In this document: piece after piece, positions 9,449-18,079 of the stretch
Position numbering within the stretch: position 1 is the first letter of the stretch
How the letters are laid out: the number at the start of each line of letters is the position of its first letter
Assembly: GCA_018829445.1 (NCBI GenBank)
Contig: JAHJTV010000079.1
Location: 124,001 to 188,000, forward strand
Direction of reading: 5' to 3'
From: a bacterium
GTDB lineage: Bacteria; SAR324; XYD2-FULL-50-16
DNA length: 64,000 bases
Translations under genes and position numbers: made by a program
Notes under the pieces: generated by a model
Database searches by the model: none
What the model was told of the DNA's origin: nothing
What the model saw: only the letters and a program-made list of their open reading frames with translations

Positions 9449-10441
9449 ATGGCACTACCAATTTTTTACGATAAGGATGCAAATCTAAGTTTGCTGGAAA
9501 ATAAAAAACTGGCCGTTATAGGCTATGGAAGCCAGGGGCATGCACATTCACTAAATTTAAAGGATTCAGGAATGGATGTTGTGGTTGGGCTTCGTGAAGG
9601 ATCAAAATCATGGAAAAAGGCTGAAGCTGAAGGGCTGACCGTGATGACAACCGCCGCAGCCGCAAAAATTGGTGATGTTATCATGATTCTTGCCCCTGAT
9701 CAGTTTCAGGGCGAGATCTACGCGCAGGATATCGCTCCCAACCTGGAAGCCGGGAACGTTCTGGCGTTCGGCCATGGTTTTAATATTATTTATGAACAGA
9801 TCATTCCTCCTGAAGATGTTGATGTTATCATGGTGGCTCCTAAAAGTCCCGGACACCTGGTACGAAGAACCTATACCGAAGGAAGCGGAACGCCTTGTCT
9901 CTTGGCTGTTCATCAGGATGCCTCCGGTAAAGCACAGGACTTTGGATTAGCCTGGGCAAAAGGAATTGGCGGCACACGAGCCGGTGTTATCTATACAACC
10001 TTCAGGGATGAAACAGAAACCGATCTCTTCGGCGAACAGGCAGTTCTCTGCGGAGGAGCGTCGGAACTGGTACGGGCAGGATTTGAAACCTTGACGGAGG
10101 CAGGTTATCCTCCGGAAGTAGCCTATTTTGAATGCCTCCATGAATTAAAGCTGATTGTCGATCTGTTTTATGAAGGCGGCATCAATTATATGAATTACTC
10201 TGTATCGGAAACAGCTGAATATGGCGGATTGGTGAGAGGTCCGGAAATCATCGGCGAAGAATCACGAAAAGCCATGAAAAATGTATTAAAAGAGATCCAG
10301 GACGGAACCTTTGCCAAGAACTGGCTGCTGGAAAATAAGGTGGGACAACCTAATTTTAAAGGTTTACGTAAACAATCAGAAAACCATCCCATCGAAAAGG
10401 TCGGTCTGGAATTGAGAAAAATGTTCTCCTGGAAGAAATAA
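9449..10441 (+). CDS. ilvC: Ketol-acid reductoisomerase (class I)
   Basis: A 330-residue NADPH-dependent enzyme that isomerises and reduces acetolactate to dihydroxyisovalerate. The nucleotide-binding motif is GYGSQGHAHSLNLKDSG, with serine and arginine positions typical of NADPH use. MVAPKSPGHLVRRTY and GEQAVLCGGASELV are family signatures, and the metal/substrate site includes ECLHELKLIVDL. The length is that of the short class I form. Its TAA stop overlaps the xseA start by one base (TAATG). Confidence 0.97.
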   Translation: MALPIFYDKDANLSLLENKKLAVIGYGSQGHAHSLNLKDSGMDVVVGLREGSKSWKKAEAEGLTVMTTAAAAKIGDVIMILAPDQFQGEIYAQDIAPNLEAGNVLAFGHGFNIIYEQIIPPEDVDVIMVAPKSPGHLVRRTYTEGSGTPCLLAVHQDASGKAQDFGLAWAKGIGGTRAGVIYTTFRDETETDLFGEQAVLCGGASELVRAGFETLTEAGYPPEVAYFECLHELKLIVDLFYEGGINYMNYSVSETAEYGGLVRGPEIIGEESRKAMKNVLKEIQDGTFAKNWLLENKVGQPNFKGLRKQSENHPIEKVGLELRKMFSWKK

Positions 10442-11784
10442 TGCAAGCAGAAGTGCTGACAGTCACGGAGCTGACAGAAGGGATTAAACATCTTCTTGAA
10501 ATGAGTTTTGACCGGATCTGTGTCAGGGGAGAGATCTCAAATCTCGCCAGACCCAATTCCGGGCACCTCTATTTCAACCTGAAAGATGAGCATGCCCAGA
10601 TCAGGGGTGTCATGTTCCGTTCAGCAGCACAAAGAAGCAAGTTTGATTTGGAAAATGGACTGGAAGTTTTTCTTCATGGCCGAATATCGGTTTATGAACC
10701 AAGGGGAGAATACCAGATCATCGTTGACAGGGTCGAACCGTTTGGCGCCGGTGCGTTGCAGCTTGCCTTCGAGCAATTAAAAGAAAGACTGTCCGCAGAG
10801 GGGCTTTTCAATCCGGATCTGAAAAAGGAGATCCCTTTCCTTCCCAAAGCCATTGGAATTGTAACCTCCCCAACCGGGGCCGCCATCCAGGATATTCTGA
10901 ATATTCTGGATAGAAGATTTCCCGGCATTCCGGTCATTATTAATCCGGTGCTGGTACAAGGTGAACAGGCAGCCGGGGATATCGCCAATGCCATTAATCA
11001 GTTCAATCAGCTTGATTCGGTTAATGTCCTGATTGTTGGAAGAGGTGGCGGGTCGATGGAGGATCTGTGGGCTTTTAATGAAGAGGTGGTAGCCCGGGCG
11101 ATCTATAATTCTAGTATTCCGGTTATCAGCGCTGTCGGACACGAAACGGACTTTACCATTGCGGATTTTGTGGCGGATTTGAGAGCCCCGACTCCGTCGG
11201 CTGCAGCGGAACTGGTTGTTCCTTTGAAGGAGTACCTGGTTTTCAGGGTTTCCGATGCTTCCAATAGAATTGAGAATCTGGTGATCCGAAAAATCAAAAC
11301 GGAAGCGGAACGGCTTAACCATCTTTCCAAAAGACTGCGATCACCAAAGGCTGTTATCCAGACCTATATGATGAAGATAGACGACCTGAACCAACGTCTT
11401 AGCCAAACCTTTGAAAATCGCTTGTCCCTGTTCAGTTCAAAAGTAGATTCCCTGTCTCATCGTCTCAGGTTGCTTTCTCCCTTATCTCAGATCGGAAACT
11501 ACCGACAGCAGCTGTCGGAGTTGTCAAGCCTGCTGGAAACAAGGGTGAAGTATATTTGTACCCAGAAAAGAAATAAGGCGGTTGAACTGACCCATGTGCT
11601 GGATTCGGTCAGCCCCTTGGCAACCATGACTCGTGGCTACAGTTTCGTGACCCAGCCTTCGGGCAGAGTCGTCTCCGAAATCAGCCAGGTGAAGATGAAC
11701 GCCAATTTAATAGTCAATCTCAAAGACGGTAAATTGGAAACCAGGGTTGAAAAGATTCTGCCCAAAGAAGTTGGCAACGATTAA
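10441..11784 (+). CDS. xseA: Exodeoxyribonuclease VII large subunit
   Basis: A 447-residue protein with the N-terminal OB-fold (VRGEISNLARPNSGHLYFNLKD). The catalytic domain signatures are GIVTSPTGAAIQDIL, VGRGGGSMEDLWAFN, and AVGHETDFTIADFVADLRAPTPSAAAE. A long coiled coil fills the C-terminal third. With XseB it degrades single-stranded DNA to acid-soluble oligonucleotides. The start overlaps the ilvC stop, an unusual coupling of repair to amino-acid biosynthesis that probably reflects only operon position. No xseB is in the window. Confidence 0.96.
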   Translation: MQAEVLTVTELTEGIKHLLEMSFDRICVRGEISNLARPNSGHLYFNLKDEHAQIRGVMFRSAAQRSKFDLENGLEVFLHGRISVYEPRGEYQIIVDRVEPFGAGALQLAFEQLKERLSAEGLFNPDLKKEIPFLPKAIGIVTSPTGAAIQDILNILDRRFPGIPVIINPVLVQGEQAAGDIANAINQFNQLDSVNVLIVGRGGGSMEDLWAFNEEVVARAIYNSSIPVISAVGHETDFTIADFVADLRAPTPSAAAELVVPLKEYLVFRVSDASNRIENLVIRKIKTEAERLNHLSKRLRSPKAVIQTYMMKIDDLNQRLSQTFENRLSLFSSKVDSLSHRLRLLSPLSQIGNYRQQLSELSSLLETRVKYICTQKRNKAVELTHVLDSVSPLATMTRGYSFVTQPSGRVVSEISQVKMNANLIVNLKDGKLETRVEKILPKEVGND

Positions 11785-12692
11785 GCGTTAATCTCGCCCT
11801 TCATCCAGTCGATAAATGCTTTAATTCTAAGGTTCTCCGCCAGTTTACTCAGGGTAACCAGATGAAACTGACCGGAAGGAACTTCATTGAATAGTTTTAC
11901 CAGTCGTCCCTCTTCAATGTCGTCTGCAACCAGGGAATGTCTTCCAAGCGCCACACCCTGCCCGTTGATGGCGGACTGGATCAGCAGATCCAGACGATTA
12001 AAACTGTAGCCCCGTGAAATATCCACATCCTTGATTCCAAGCTTTTGAAACCACTCATTCCAGTTGCAGGTAAAAAAATCTTTCGGATTGGAGTCCTTGA
12101 GAATGGGAACCTTGTTCAGATCCTGCGGAGCGGATATCGGGTTTTCTTTCAGAAAACCTGGGCTGCAGACCGGGAACAGATAATCATCAAACAGGTAGAT
12201 AAAAGACAATTCCTCTAGATCCAGTTTGCCAAAACAGATAGCAATGTCAGTATTATAAGATTTAAAATCGGGCAGCCAGGAAGCTGGATTAGCCAGCTCA
12301 ATATTGACTTTGATGGCCAGTTCAATCTCCGGATGTTTCAAGTAAAACCGGGGCAATTTTGGCAACAGCCATTTGCTGACAATTGAAGGAGCTGCCACGA
12401 CGGATAATGAACCCTCCAATGTCCGGGTGTTTATCGAGCGCAGAGTATTCGTGAGAATACCAAGGGCTTCACGGGAGGCATTGAATAATTTTTCACCGTC
12501 GGGGGTCAAGGTAAGCTTTCTCGGCCTGCGATGAAACAGTTTAAATCCCAGGCTGTTCTCCAAAGAAATAATCTTCTGACTGATGGCACTCTGGGAAATA
12601 TGAAGCTCCTCGCCGGCTTTGGTGAAACTCAAAAGCCTGGCGGATGCTTCGAAGTATCGAATGGCTTCCAATGAGGATATCTTTTCAAGCAT
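11781..12692 (-). CDS. LysR-family transcriptional regulator (GcvA-like)
   Basis: A 303-residue regulator with an N-terminal winged helix-turn-helix (FTKAGEELHISQSAISQKIISLENSLGFKLFHR) and a LysR substrate-binding domain from about residue 90. The sequence after the helix (RRPRKLTLTPDGEKLF) resembles GcvA and related members. It converges on xseA with a 4-bp overlap of the two 3' ends, so it is not part of that operon. No divergent target gene is adjacent: the next gene upstream is tRNA-Pro. Its regulon and ligand are unknown. Confidence 0.9.
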   Translation of the reverse strand: MLEKISSLEAIRYFEASARLLSFTKAGEELHISQSAISQKIISLENSLGFKLFHRRPRKLTLTPDGEKLFNASREALGILTNTLRSINTRTLEGSLSVVAAPSIVSKWLLPKLPRFYLKHPEIELAIKVNIELANPASWLPDFKSYNTDIAICFGKLDLEELSFIYLFDDYLFPVCSPGFLKENPISAPQDLNKVPILKDSNPKDFFTCNWNEWFQKLGIKDVDISRGYSFNRLDLLIQSAINGQGVALGRHSLVADDIEEGRLVKLFNEVPSGQFHLVTLSKLAENLRIKAFIDWMKGEINA

Positions 12693-12846
12693 TTTATTTG
12701 ATCCGGGATCTGTTTCTCGACTAGTTTACTCGCAGACAATTGGATGATAACGGATTAATCTTAGTGAAACTGATCCGGACAGACAACATCAAAATCCATG
12801 ATTAAAGAATAGATCAGGAAATGCACTCTTTGGAACTATTATTGAT

Positions 12847-12875
12847 TTGACAAGGCTAAGGCGATATTCTAGCCT
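12847..12875 (+). promoter_or_regulatory. Promoter of the tRNA-Pro gene
   Basis: TTGACA at 12847-12852 and TAGCCT at 12870-12875 are separated by 17 bp and end 13 bp before the tRNA 5' end. This is a good sigma-70-type layout in the expected place. Confidence 0.65.
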
Positions 12876-12888
12876 AAATGAATAACAC

Positions 12889-12965
12889 CGAGGCGTAGCG
12901 CAGTCCGGTAGCGCACATGTCTGGGGGACATGTGGTCGCTGGTTCAAATCCAGTCGCCTCGACCA
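12889..12965 (+). tRNA. tRNA-Pro(GGG), reconstituted at attL
   Basis: A full cloverleaf can be drawn. The acceptor stem is CGAGGCG paired with CGCCTCG, the anticodon stem is CATGT/ACATG around CTGGGGG (anticodon GGG), the T arm carries GGTTCAAATCC, and CCA is encoded. The 3' 45 bases lie in the 46-bp direct repeat also found at 53790-53835. The phage therefore supplied the 3' half and kept the gene functional, as is usual for integrases that target tRNA 3' ends. Confidence 0.95.
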
Positions 12966-12966
12966 G
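12921..12966. repeat. attL core (46-bp direct repeat in tRNA-Pro)
   Basis: This stretch, from the anticodon loop through the encoded CCA plus one base, is identical to 53790-53835. Sequences on both sides of the two copies differ, which defines the crossover segment of the integrated element. Confidence 0.93.
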
Positions 12967-13011
12967 AATTTATAGGGGATTCAGGCCGATCTCTTGGTAA
13001 AAAATCAAGTG

Positions 13012-13035
13012 GAAGTCGCCGGAAGACTTCTTTTT
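13012..13035 (+). terminator. Terminator downstream of tRNA-Pro
   Basis: GAAGTC and GACTTC pair around a 7-base loop and are followed by five T. It lies within the element, 47 bp after the tRNA, and replaces the original host terminator now stranded at 53843. Confidence 0.6.
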
Positions 13036-13128
13036 GAAATCAACACGATACAAAATGAAGGTTTGTATTGTGTTGGAAGCTTTTTGGAAGTCATTTTCGG
13101 CAAAATTGCCTGAATTAGCAAACAGTTT

Positions 13129-13204
13129 GCGGGAATAGCTCAGTTGGTAGAGCACCAGCTTCCCAAGCTGGGGGTCGCGAGTTCGAACCTCGTTTTCCGC
13201 TCCA
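13129..13204 (+). tRNA. tRNA-Gly(CCC) carried by the element
   Basis: A full cloverleaf: acceptor GCGGGAA/TTTCCGC, D arm GCTCAGTTGGTAGAGC, anticodon stem CCAGC/GCTGG around TTCCCAA (anticodon CCC), T arm GCGAG-TTCGAAC-CTCGT, and encoded CCA. It lies inside attL, hence on phage DNA. It differs at several stem positions from the host tRNA-Gly(CCC) at 53891-53966 but has the same anticodon. The differing stem pairs remain complementary, so it looks functional. Confidence 0.93.
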
Positions 13205-13217
13205 GCTTTAGAATTAG

Positions 13218-13244
13218 AAACCGGTTTAATAGCCGGTTTTTTTT
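13218..13244. terminator. Terminator after the element tRNA-Gly
   Basis: AAACCGG (13218-13224) pairs with CCGGTTT (13233-13239), and a run of T follows. It lies 13 bp after the tRNA and just before the 3' end of the convergent methylase gene. Confidence 0.7.
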
Positions 13245-13249
13245 TGACG

Positions 13250-14056
13250 TCAGGAAGCTTTTTTTGACAGTTTTTTCAAGTTTACATTGCTGATTAGCAA
13301 TTCGGGAAAAGATTTTCGTTTTCCGCTTTGGTCACAAGAGATGCTGTATTGGACTTTCACTGGTTGAATAAAAAAATCGGAAAATATACTCCTGATCTCC
13401 TTGTGATCATTCAAGCTTAAAATAAAATCCCCCTTCAAAGTGAATAGGGTTTTAGAGAGCTCCGAAAATTCAGAGCGGTCAAAAATATTTTTCCCATAGT
13501 AATCCTCGCAATCAAAATACGGAGGATCTAAGTAAAAAAGTGAATACGGTCGGTCATACTTTTCGATGATTTTACTCCAAGGTTGATTTTCAATCAAAAC
13601 ACGCGATAGACGAAGGTGAACCTGTGAGAGTTCCTCTTCAATTCTTATCAAGTTTAATCTTGGAGCGGAAGTTGTGCTGGTACCAAATGTTCGATTCACA
13701 TATCGTCCGCCAAAACAAAGCTTGTGCAAGTAATAAAACCGGCATGCGCGTTGGATATCTGTTAACGAATCCGGGTTTTGAGCATTCAACCGATCAAATT
13801 CACCACGGCTGCACAGTGCCCATTTGAAGAACCTTAAGAATTCTTCCAAGTGATTCTGAAGTACACGGAACAAAACAGTCAGATCCTGATTGATATCGTT
13901 CAGAACTTCCGTTTTGACCTGTTCTTTTCTGAAGAACACATGGGCTGCACCCATGAATGGTTCGATATAACATGTATGTTCGATTTGATTCAAGTACATA
14001 ACAATTTGCTTGGACAACAAGCGTTTTCCACCTAACCATGGCAGGGGACTTTTCAT
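13250..14056 (-). CDS. DNA adenine N6-methyltransferase (D12 class, Dam-like)
   Basis: A 268-residue methylase. PLPWLGGKRLL at the N-terminus, the AdoMet motif YIEPFMGAAHVFF and the catalytic motif FYLDPPYFDCEDYYG are in the order of D12-class (Dam) enzymes. It would methylate adenine in a short DNA target. It is the leftmost coding gene of the prophage, between two strong terminators, with its own ribosome site (GGAG). It therefore looks like an independently expressed moron that may protect phage DNA or alter host regulation. No matching endonuclease is adjacent. Confidence 0.9.
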   Translation of the reverse strand: MKSPLPWLGGKRLLSKQIVMYLNQIEHTCYIEPFMGAAHVFFRKEQVKTEVLNDINQDLTVLFRVLQNHLEEFLRFFKWALCSRGEFDRLNAQNPDSLTDIQRACRFYYLHKLCFGGRYVNRTFGTSTTSAPRLNLIRIEEELSQVHLRLSRVLIENQPWSKIIEKYDRPYSLFYLDPPYFDCEDYYGKNIFDRSEFSELSKTLFTLKGDFILSLNDHKEIRSIFSDFFIQPVKVQYSISCDQSGKRKSFPELLISNVNLKKLSKKAS

Positions 14057-14163
14057 AACAATCTCCGTTTTAGTTTACAATTCAGATTAAGAAATTGGAG
14101 GTGTGGGGTGCTTCGGTGCCTTCACTTAGCGGTAGGGAATTGGAGCCTTCGCACCTTTCATAT

Positions 14164-14206
14164 AAAAAAAAAGCCCGGATCCAAATATTGAATCCGGGCT
14201 TTTTTG
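14164..14206. terminator. Strong bidirectional terminator
   Basis: AGCCCGGAT (14172-14180) and ATCCGGGCT (14192-14200) form a 9-bp stem. There is an A-run before it and a T-run after it, so it can stop transcripts from either side. It ends the leftward late operon before the methylase gene. Confidence 0.85.
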
Positions 14207-14230
14207 TTCTCCTCCAGGAGATTAAGACGT

Positions 14231-14545
14231 CTACCCAACGAGATCCACCTTTCCCTGGGATTCCTCTTTCACCTGCCTGGCCTTGATAAGAAAAAGCTCC
14301 TCTGAAGTCTCATAACCCATATATTTATCAAGGTTAATAGTGAGAATTCTTTCATTTTTAAAAACAACGCACATATATTTGACTGGCGCGTTTCTAATGG
14401 GTTGGATTACATCTTTTTCTTTAACCTTCACAGTAATATAATTCACTGCTGGATTCATATCATCCGGGAAATAGTTGCCTTTTACATTTTTAAGCTTCTT
14501 ATCCCAAAGCCATCGACGTTTTAATCTGATTGTATAGGTATCCAT
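14231..14545 (-). CDS. Phage protein of unknown function (last gene of the tail operon)
   Basis: A 104-residue basic protein, MDTYTIRLKRRWLWDKKLKN at the start, with alternating hydrophobic and charged residues that suggest beta structure. It is 11 bp downstream of the preceding gene, with a good ribosome site (AAAGGAGAT), and precedes the operon terminator. Its place after the tail fibre gene is where P2-type phages keep fibre assembly genes, but I see no similarity to a known chaperone. Confidence 0.6.
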   Translation of the reverse strand: MDTYTIRLKRRWLWDKKLKNVKGNYFPDDMNPAVNYITVKVKEKDVIQPIRNAPVKYMCVVFKNERILTINLDKYMGYETSEELFLIKARQVKEESQGKVDLVG

Positions 14546-14556
14546 TAAATCTCCTT

Positions 14557-15030
14557 TTAATTGGTTGGTAGTTCCTCTTCCAGCACATCTTCAAAATCTG
14601 CAAACAGTTCAACATTGGCTTTTAACCATTGATAGCCAAGCTGAACGATATCCACGCCCTCCGGTTTCATCTTTTCAACCAGGAATGGATCTTCGTAGGT
14701 TTCATCAACCACCTCTTCAAATCCGTTTTCAACCTCTTCGAATATTCCAATCCCTTCATCATCCACCAACTGCTCCCCGGTGCCCGGATCGATTTTAGGG
14801 ACTGTGCACACAACAGGTTGCTTTTTCATCCTGATGGTCGGGATTTTATAGGGCAGATCATTTTCGATCTCCATAAAATCTGGGTCTGATTCATCTTTAA
14901 CAACCAATAAGACCTGTAATGAATGTTCAACACCACTCACGAATCGTGCTGCATTTTTCCCGTAATCCAGGCGATGAATGACGGCATAGTAATATCTTGA
15001 TCCTTCCTTAAACATCTTTTTTAGAGCCAT
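14557..15030 (-). CDS. Phage protein downstream of the tail fibre gene, acidic C-terminal half
   Basis: A 157-residue protein. The first half has beta-type character (YYYAVIHRLDYGKNAARFVSG). The second is strongly acidic (ENGFEEVVDETYEDP, and FEDVLEEELPTN at the end). Its start codon overlaps the fibre gene stop (TAATG), so it is translationally coupled to the fibre. Position suggests a fibre-assembly or fibre-associated role, which is inference only. Confidence 0.6.
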   Translation of the reverse strand: MALKKMFKEGSRYYYAVIHRLDYGKNAARFVSGVEHSLQVLLVVKDESDPDFMEIENDLPYKIPTIRMKKQPVVCTVPKIDPGTGEQLVDDEGIGIFEEVENGFEEVVDETYEDPFLVEKMKPEGVDIVQLGYQWLKANVELFADFEDVLEEELPTN

Positions 15031-16037
15031 TAGTTTGTCCTCATGAAAAATAAAACCTTGAAATATCTGGGCAGACTGCTTGTTGCTCCGGGAGTAGCAC
15101 CACTGCCGATTGCATGTTGATGAACTTGAGAGTTATTTCCGGAATTAAATGAGCCGAAATTTACAGAATGATAATGCGATTGACTGACGTCACTGGTTGG
15201 ACCGGTGTTGATTTGCACATGCCGACGATCAACTTGTGGAGTCGTATAGCTTTCCGAAGTCCCATGATAAATACTTCCGCCAACAGGAGCATTGTGAGTG
15301 TGCCCTTGACTTTGATAGCCACTGTTGATGCTTGAAGGGCTTATATTGTGATAGTGATTCTGGTTTTGATCCCCACACGAATGCGTATGGTCTAAAAGAA
15401 CATTTGATCCACCGGTTCCATATCCCGTTCCGCCCATCAAAAACCTGTTATCCGTTAAATTAGGGACTGCATCCGTTTCGTGCCCGGGGAAATTGTCTCC
15501 CAATTGACCAGTACCGTCGCAAAACTTGAAAAAATAGGAATCCGGGGTTGGGGCATAGGGATGGATGGCAATGATCTCCCCGATGGGAACATGGGCATAA
15601 ATATCCGTCTTGGGTCCTATCCACTCCAGGGCATCTGCGGTTGTGACTGCCGTGTCATGATAACGAACGGCATGCACAACCGGAAACTCCATCTCATCAG
15701 GGCTGAAATCTTCAAACCCGGGCAGCTCAATCGACAGGATCGTTTCGGTAACATAATCGGCATAATAGATTTTCCGATTCTCCCCGACTGAAATATCCAC
15801 ATCAGGAAAGGAAACAACCTCTCTGGAACCGTCTGAAAGATTAAACAGCACCCTTAAATCCCTTATCTGCCCCGCTTCAATCCGACCGGAGATAGCCCGG
15901 GTGGCAGATCCCAATGCGGAAAGAGTCCACGCAAGCACATGCTGGTTTTGATAAATAATGGGTTCATAAGCATTGTGCTCAGGCGCTGGATTTAGTGCTA
16001 ACGGAGAAGACAACTTCTCAACTTGAAAACTGGTCAT
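15030..16037 (-). CDS. Tail fibre / collar-domain protein (P2 gpH position) with HxH motifs
   Basis: A 335-residue protein in the gene H position, after gpI. The middle (about 155-215) has tail-collar features: PIGEIIAIHPYAPTP, FKFCDGTGQLGD, then DNRFLMGGTG. The last third is rich in G, S, N and H and has five HxH motifs at residues 217-219, 228-230, 246-248, 288-290 and 306-308. It ends in SLPRYFKVLFFMRTN, typical of collar proteins. In T4 gp37 such motifs coordinate metal ions along a trimeric needle, and I infer a similar fold here. It should set host range. Confidence 0.8.
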   Translation of the reverse strand: MTSFQVEKLSSPLALNPAPEHNAYEPIIYQNQHVLAWTLSALGSATRAISGRIEAGQIRDLRVLFNLSDGSREVVSFPDVDISVGENRKIYYADYVTETILSIELPGFEDFSPDEMEFPVVHAVRYHDTAVTTADALEWIGPKTDIYAHVPIGEIIAIHPYAPTPDSYFFKFCDGTGQLGDNFPGHETDAVPNLTDNRFLMGGTGYGTGGSNVLLDHTHSCGDQNQNHYHNISPSSINSGYQSQGHTHNAPVGGSIYHGTSESYTTPQVDRRHVQINTGPTSDVSQSHYHSVNFGSFNSGNNSQVHQHAIGSGATPGATSSLPRYFKVLFFMRTN

Positions 16038-16053
16038 GGCTATTTATTAAGGT

Positions 16054-16572
16054 TTAACGTCCAAATCTACGTCCAAAAGGTGTACGGCCGAATCCTTTCG
16101 ATTCGTGCCAAGTAAGCAATTGGTAATGTTTGATACAGCGGGCAGGAAGAATGATTTCTAAAATACTCCTGATGTCCTTTTCCATATTAGCGTCAACCTG
16201 AGGAATCCAGAACCTGACCACATGATAGGGATACAGATGGCTCATAAGTTCATGGTCGCGCATATCGATGGAATACACATGAACCAGGTCAAAAAAATCC
16301 TTCAGGAGCTCGTCATTCTGAACCGTGCCTGCAGTCGAAAGGAAATTGTTGTATTGCTGCAGGAATCTCCTTTTTAAAGCCTCGTCAACCGGTGGTTTGA
16401 TGTTTATGTCTTCCCAAAAGATTGCCAAACCTGTTTCCGTCGCCCAGCCGATTCGGGCAGCTTTAAACACGGCAAAAACCCTGGTTTCAAGGAGAATAAA
16501 GACCTCCTCACTAAGGGACTTCAGTGCCTTGGCAATTGAATTGGAAAGCCACCATCTAAAGGAAATTTCCAT
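16054..16572 (-). CDS. Baseplate/tail protein I
   Basis: A 172-residue protein starting MEISFRWWLSNS. A longer reading is possible upstream, but the ATG at 16572 overlaps the gpJ stop as ATGA, the normal coupling in this operon. It occupies the P2 gpI position between J and H and has a helical N-terminus followed by alternating segments ending in a glycine/arginine-rich tail (FGRTPFGRRFGR). gpI is part of the baseplate in P2. The assignment rests mostly on position. Confidence 0.65.
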   Translation of the reverse strand: MEISFRWWLSNSIAKALKSLSEEVFILLETRVFAVFKAARIGWATETGLAIFWEDINIKPPVDEALKRRFLQQYNNFLSTAGTVQNDELLKDFFDLVHVYSIDMRDHELMSHLYPYHVVRFWIPQVDANMEKDIRSILEIILPARCIKHYQLLTWHESKGFGRTPFGRRFGR

Positions 16573-17702
16573 CAGACAATCTCCTCGATCGTCGTATCGG
16601 GCACAAAATAGTTGCCCGTCGGCAGGGTGAAATAAGCCGGTGAGATCCGAAACGTTGCCTCCGGCCATTTTTTTTCAAGTGAATTGTAAAGAAAACAACT
16701 CTCAAAATCTTCCCCTCGTTCCATTGCCAGAAAATGGTCGTTCACCGCATTGATGATTTCAGACTCGGTTCCGCCTCCTGACCTGCTGACAGTCAATTCC
16801 AGCAAAAGGGGAGAAGCCAGGGACAACACTCCCTTATCCGTGCGCATTTTACTGGAATCAAACCTGTCCTGTGCCGTATCCAAGGTTTCCTGGGTTAACT
16901 GGCCGGTTGCGCCGTAAAGGGTATAATAGAGAGTCGCATTCTGGTCATCCACGCTGTCCAGGGTTACATGCGCCACCCCGGCCACGGTTTTAATCAGTTG
17001 GGTGTAATAGAGATCAATCCCCAGCTCGATGGCTTCCAGGGATTTTAAGGCATAAACCCGACCTCTTAAGCTGTCGTCCGTCTCCGGATCTTCCCCGGAT
17101 TGAACATAGGTGGATTCATTGAATGCAACCGAATTAATGGGCAAAGCCTCTTCACAATCCCATTCCAATCCAACCGGAGCATTAAAACGGGCGCTGTAGA
17201 TATAAGTATCTCCCGAGATCTCTTCAGTCGGCGCTAATGCCTGAACATTAAACTGGAACTCAGTTTCCGCCTGATCAATCTCCAGATCCTCCAAAACTTC
17301 ATACCGCCTGGGTTCCTGTTCAATAATATAGAACACATCCCCGGCATGAAGGGTCAAGGCAGTACCGGCATCCTTGGTGGCGGTCAGGGGCAAGATGGTG
17401 AACTGGCCCAAGAACCGCTTGAGCCCATGATCCTTGGCAATCTCCTCCAGCCAGATCCCGATCGCGTACCGTAGATAAAGCATGGGGATCAGATAACGGA
17501 ACGCGGATTGAAAAGCCTTCCACATGGCATCCAGACACTTCTGATAGATCGTCATCACCAGGCTTTTTCCGCTTTGGATCAGTTTTTCCAGAACGGTACC
17601 GCTGGATTCGGTTTCAATTTTGTTGGCTACAAAATCCGGATTATCAACCCCGAGCTCCTGCATCATTTTATTGATTGTCTCTTCCGGCATCACGTTGGTC
17701 AT
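16572..17702 (-). CDS. Baseplate assembly protein J
   Basis: A 376-residue baseplate wedge protein. ESTYVQSGEDPETDDSLRGR in the middle is the typical signature of the J/Mu gp47 family. It is followed by VAGVAHVTLDSVDD and a C-terminal mixed domain. The N-terminal region is helical. Start and stop overlap neighbours as ATGA on both sides (W upstream, I downstream). Confidence 0.88.
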   Translation of the reverse strand: MTNVMPEETINKMMQELGVDNPDFVANKIETESSGTVLEKLIQSGKSLVMTIYQKCLDAMWKAFQSAFRYLIPMLYLRYAIGIWLEEIAKDHGLKRFLGQFTILPLTATKDAGTALTLHAGDVFYIIEQEPRRYEVLEDLEIDQAETEFQFNVQALAPTEEISGDTYIYSARFNAPVGLEWDCEEALPINSVAFNESTYVQSGEDPETDDSLRGRVYALKSLEAIELGIDLYYTQLIKTVAGVAHVTLDSVDDQNATLYYTLYGATGQLTQETLDTAQDRFDSSKMRTDKGVLSLASPLLLELTVSRSGGGTESEIINAVNDHFLAMERGEDFESCFLYNSLEKKWPEATFRISPAYFTLPTGNYFVPDTTIEEIV

Positions 17703-18079
17703 AACGATTCATCCTCTTTTGTCAGATCCAAAGCCACTCTCACCGATTGCATCTCCTGCCCCTCAATAAGCCCGTTAAAAATCAACTGCTTTGTTTCATA
17801 ATCAACCTTCAGGGAGATGGAGCCCAAAACGATGGACCACTCCTTATCCTCAATCTCCTCTTTCAGTTTGTTCAACCGCTTTAAGACATCGGTCGGATGA
17901 GCATTGATCAAAGTCTGGGTATTGTCCGAATCCCGAATGGCCAGATAGATCACCTGCTTGACCGCCTCTTCATTGTAGACATATTCGAAGTCGTCTTCGG
18001 TATCATTCAGTTTGGGGCCGAGGGTAACCGCATCCCATTTTATATCAATTGCCCATATGGCATCAGGTACTTGAGACAT
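17699..18079 (-). CDS. Baseplate wedge protein W (gp25-like)
   Basis: A 126-residue protein in the V-W-J series. It has DTEDDFEYVYNEEAVKQVIYLAI and a closing beta-rich part, in line with the gp25/gpW family that joins sheath to baseplate. It overlaps V by 17 bp and J by 4 bp. The assignment combines size, order and moderate resemblance. Confidence 0.7.
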   Translation of the reverse strand: MSQVPDAIWAIDIKWDAVTLGPKLNDTEDDFEYVYNEEAVKQVIYLAIRDSDNTQTLINAHPTDVLKRLNKLKEEIEDKEWSIVLGSISLKVDYETKQLIFNGLIEGQEMQSVRVALDLTKEDESL

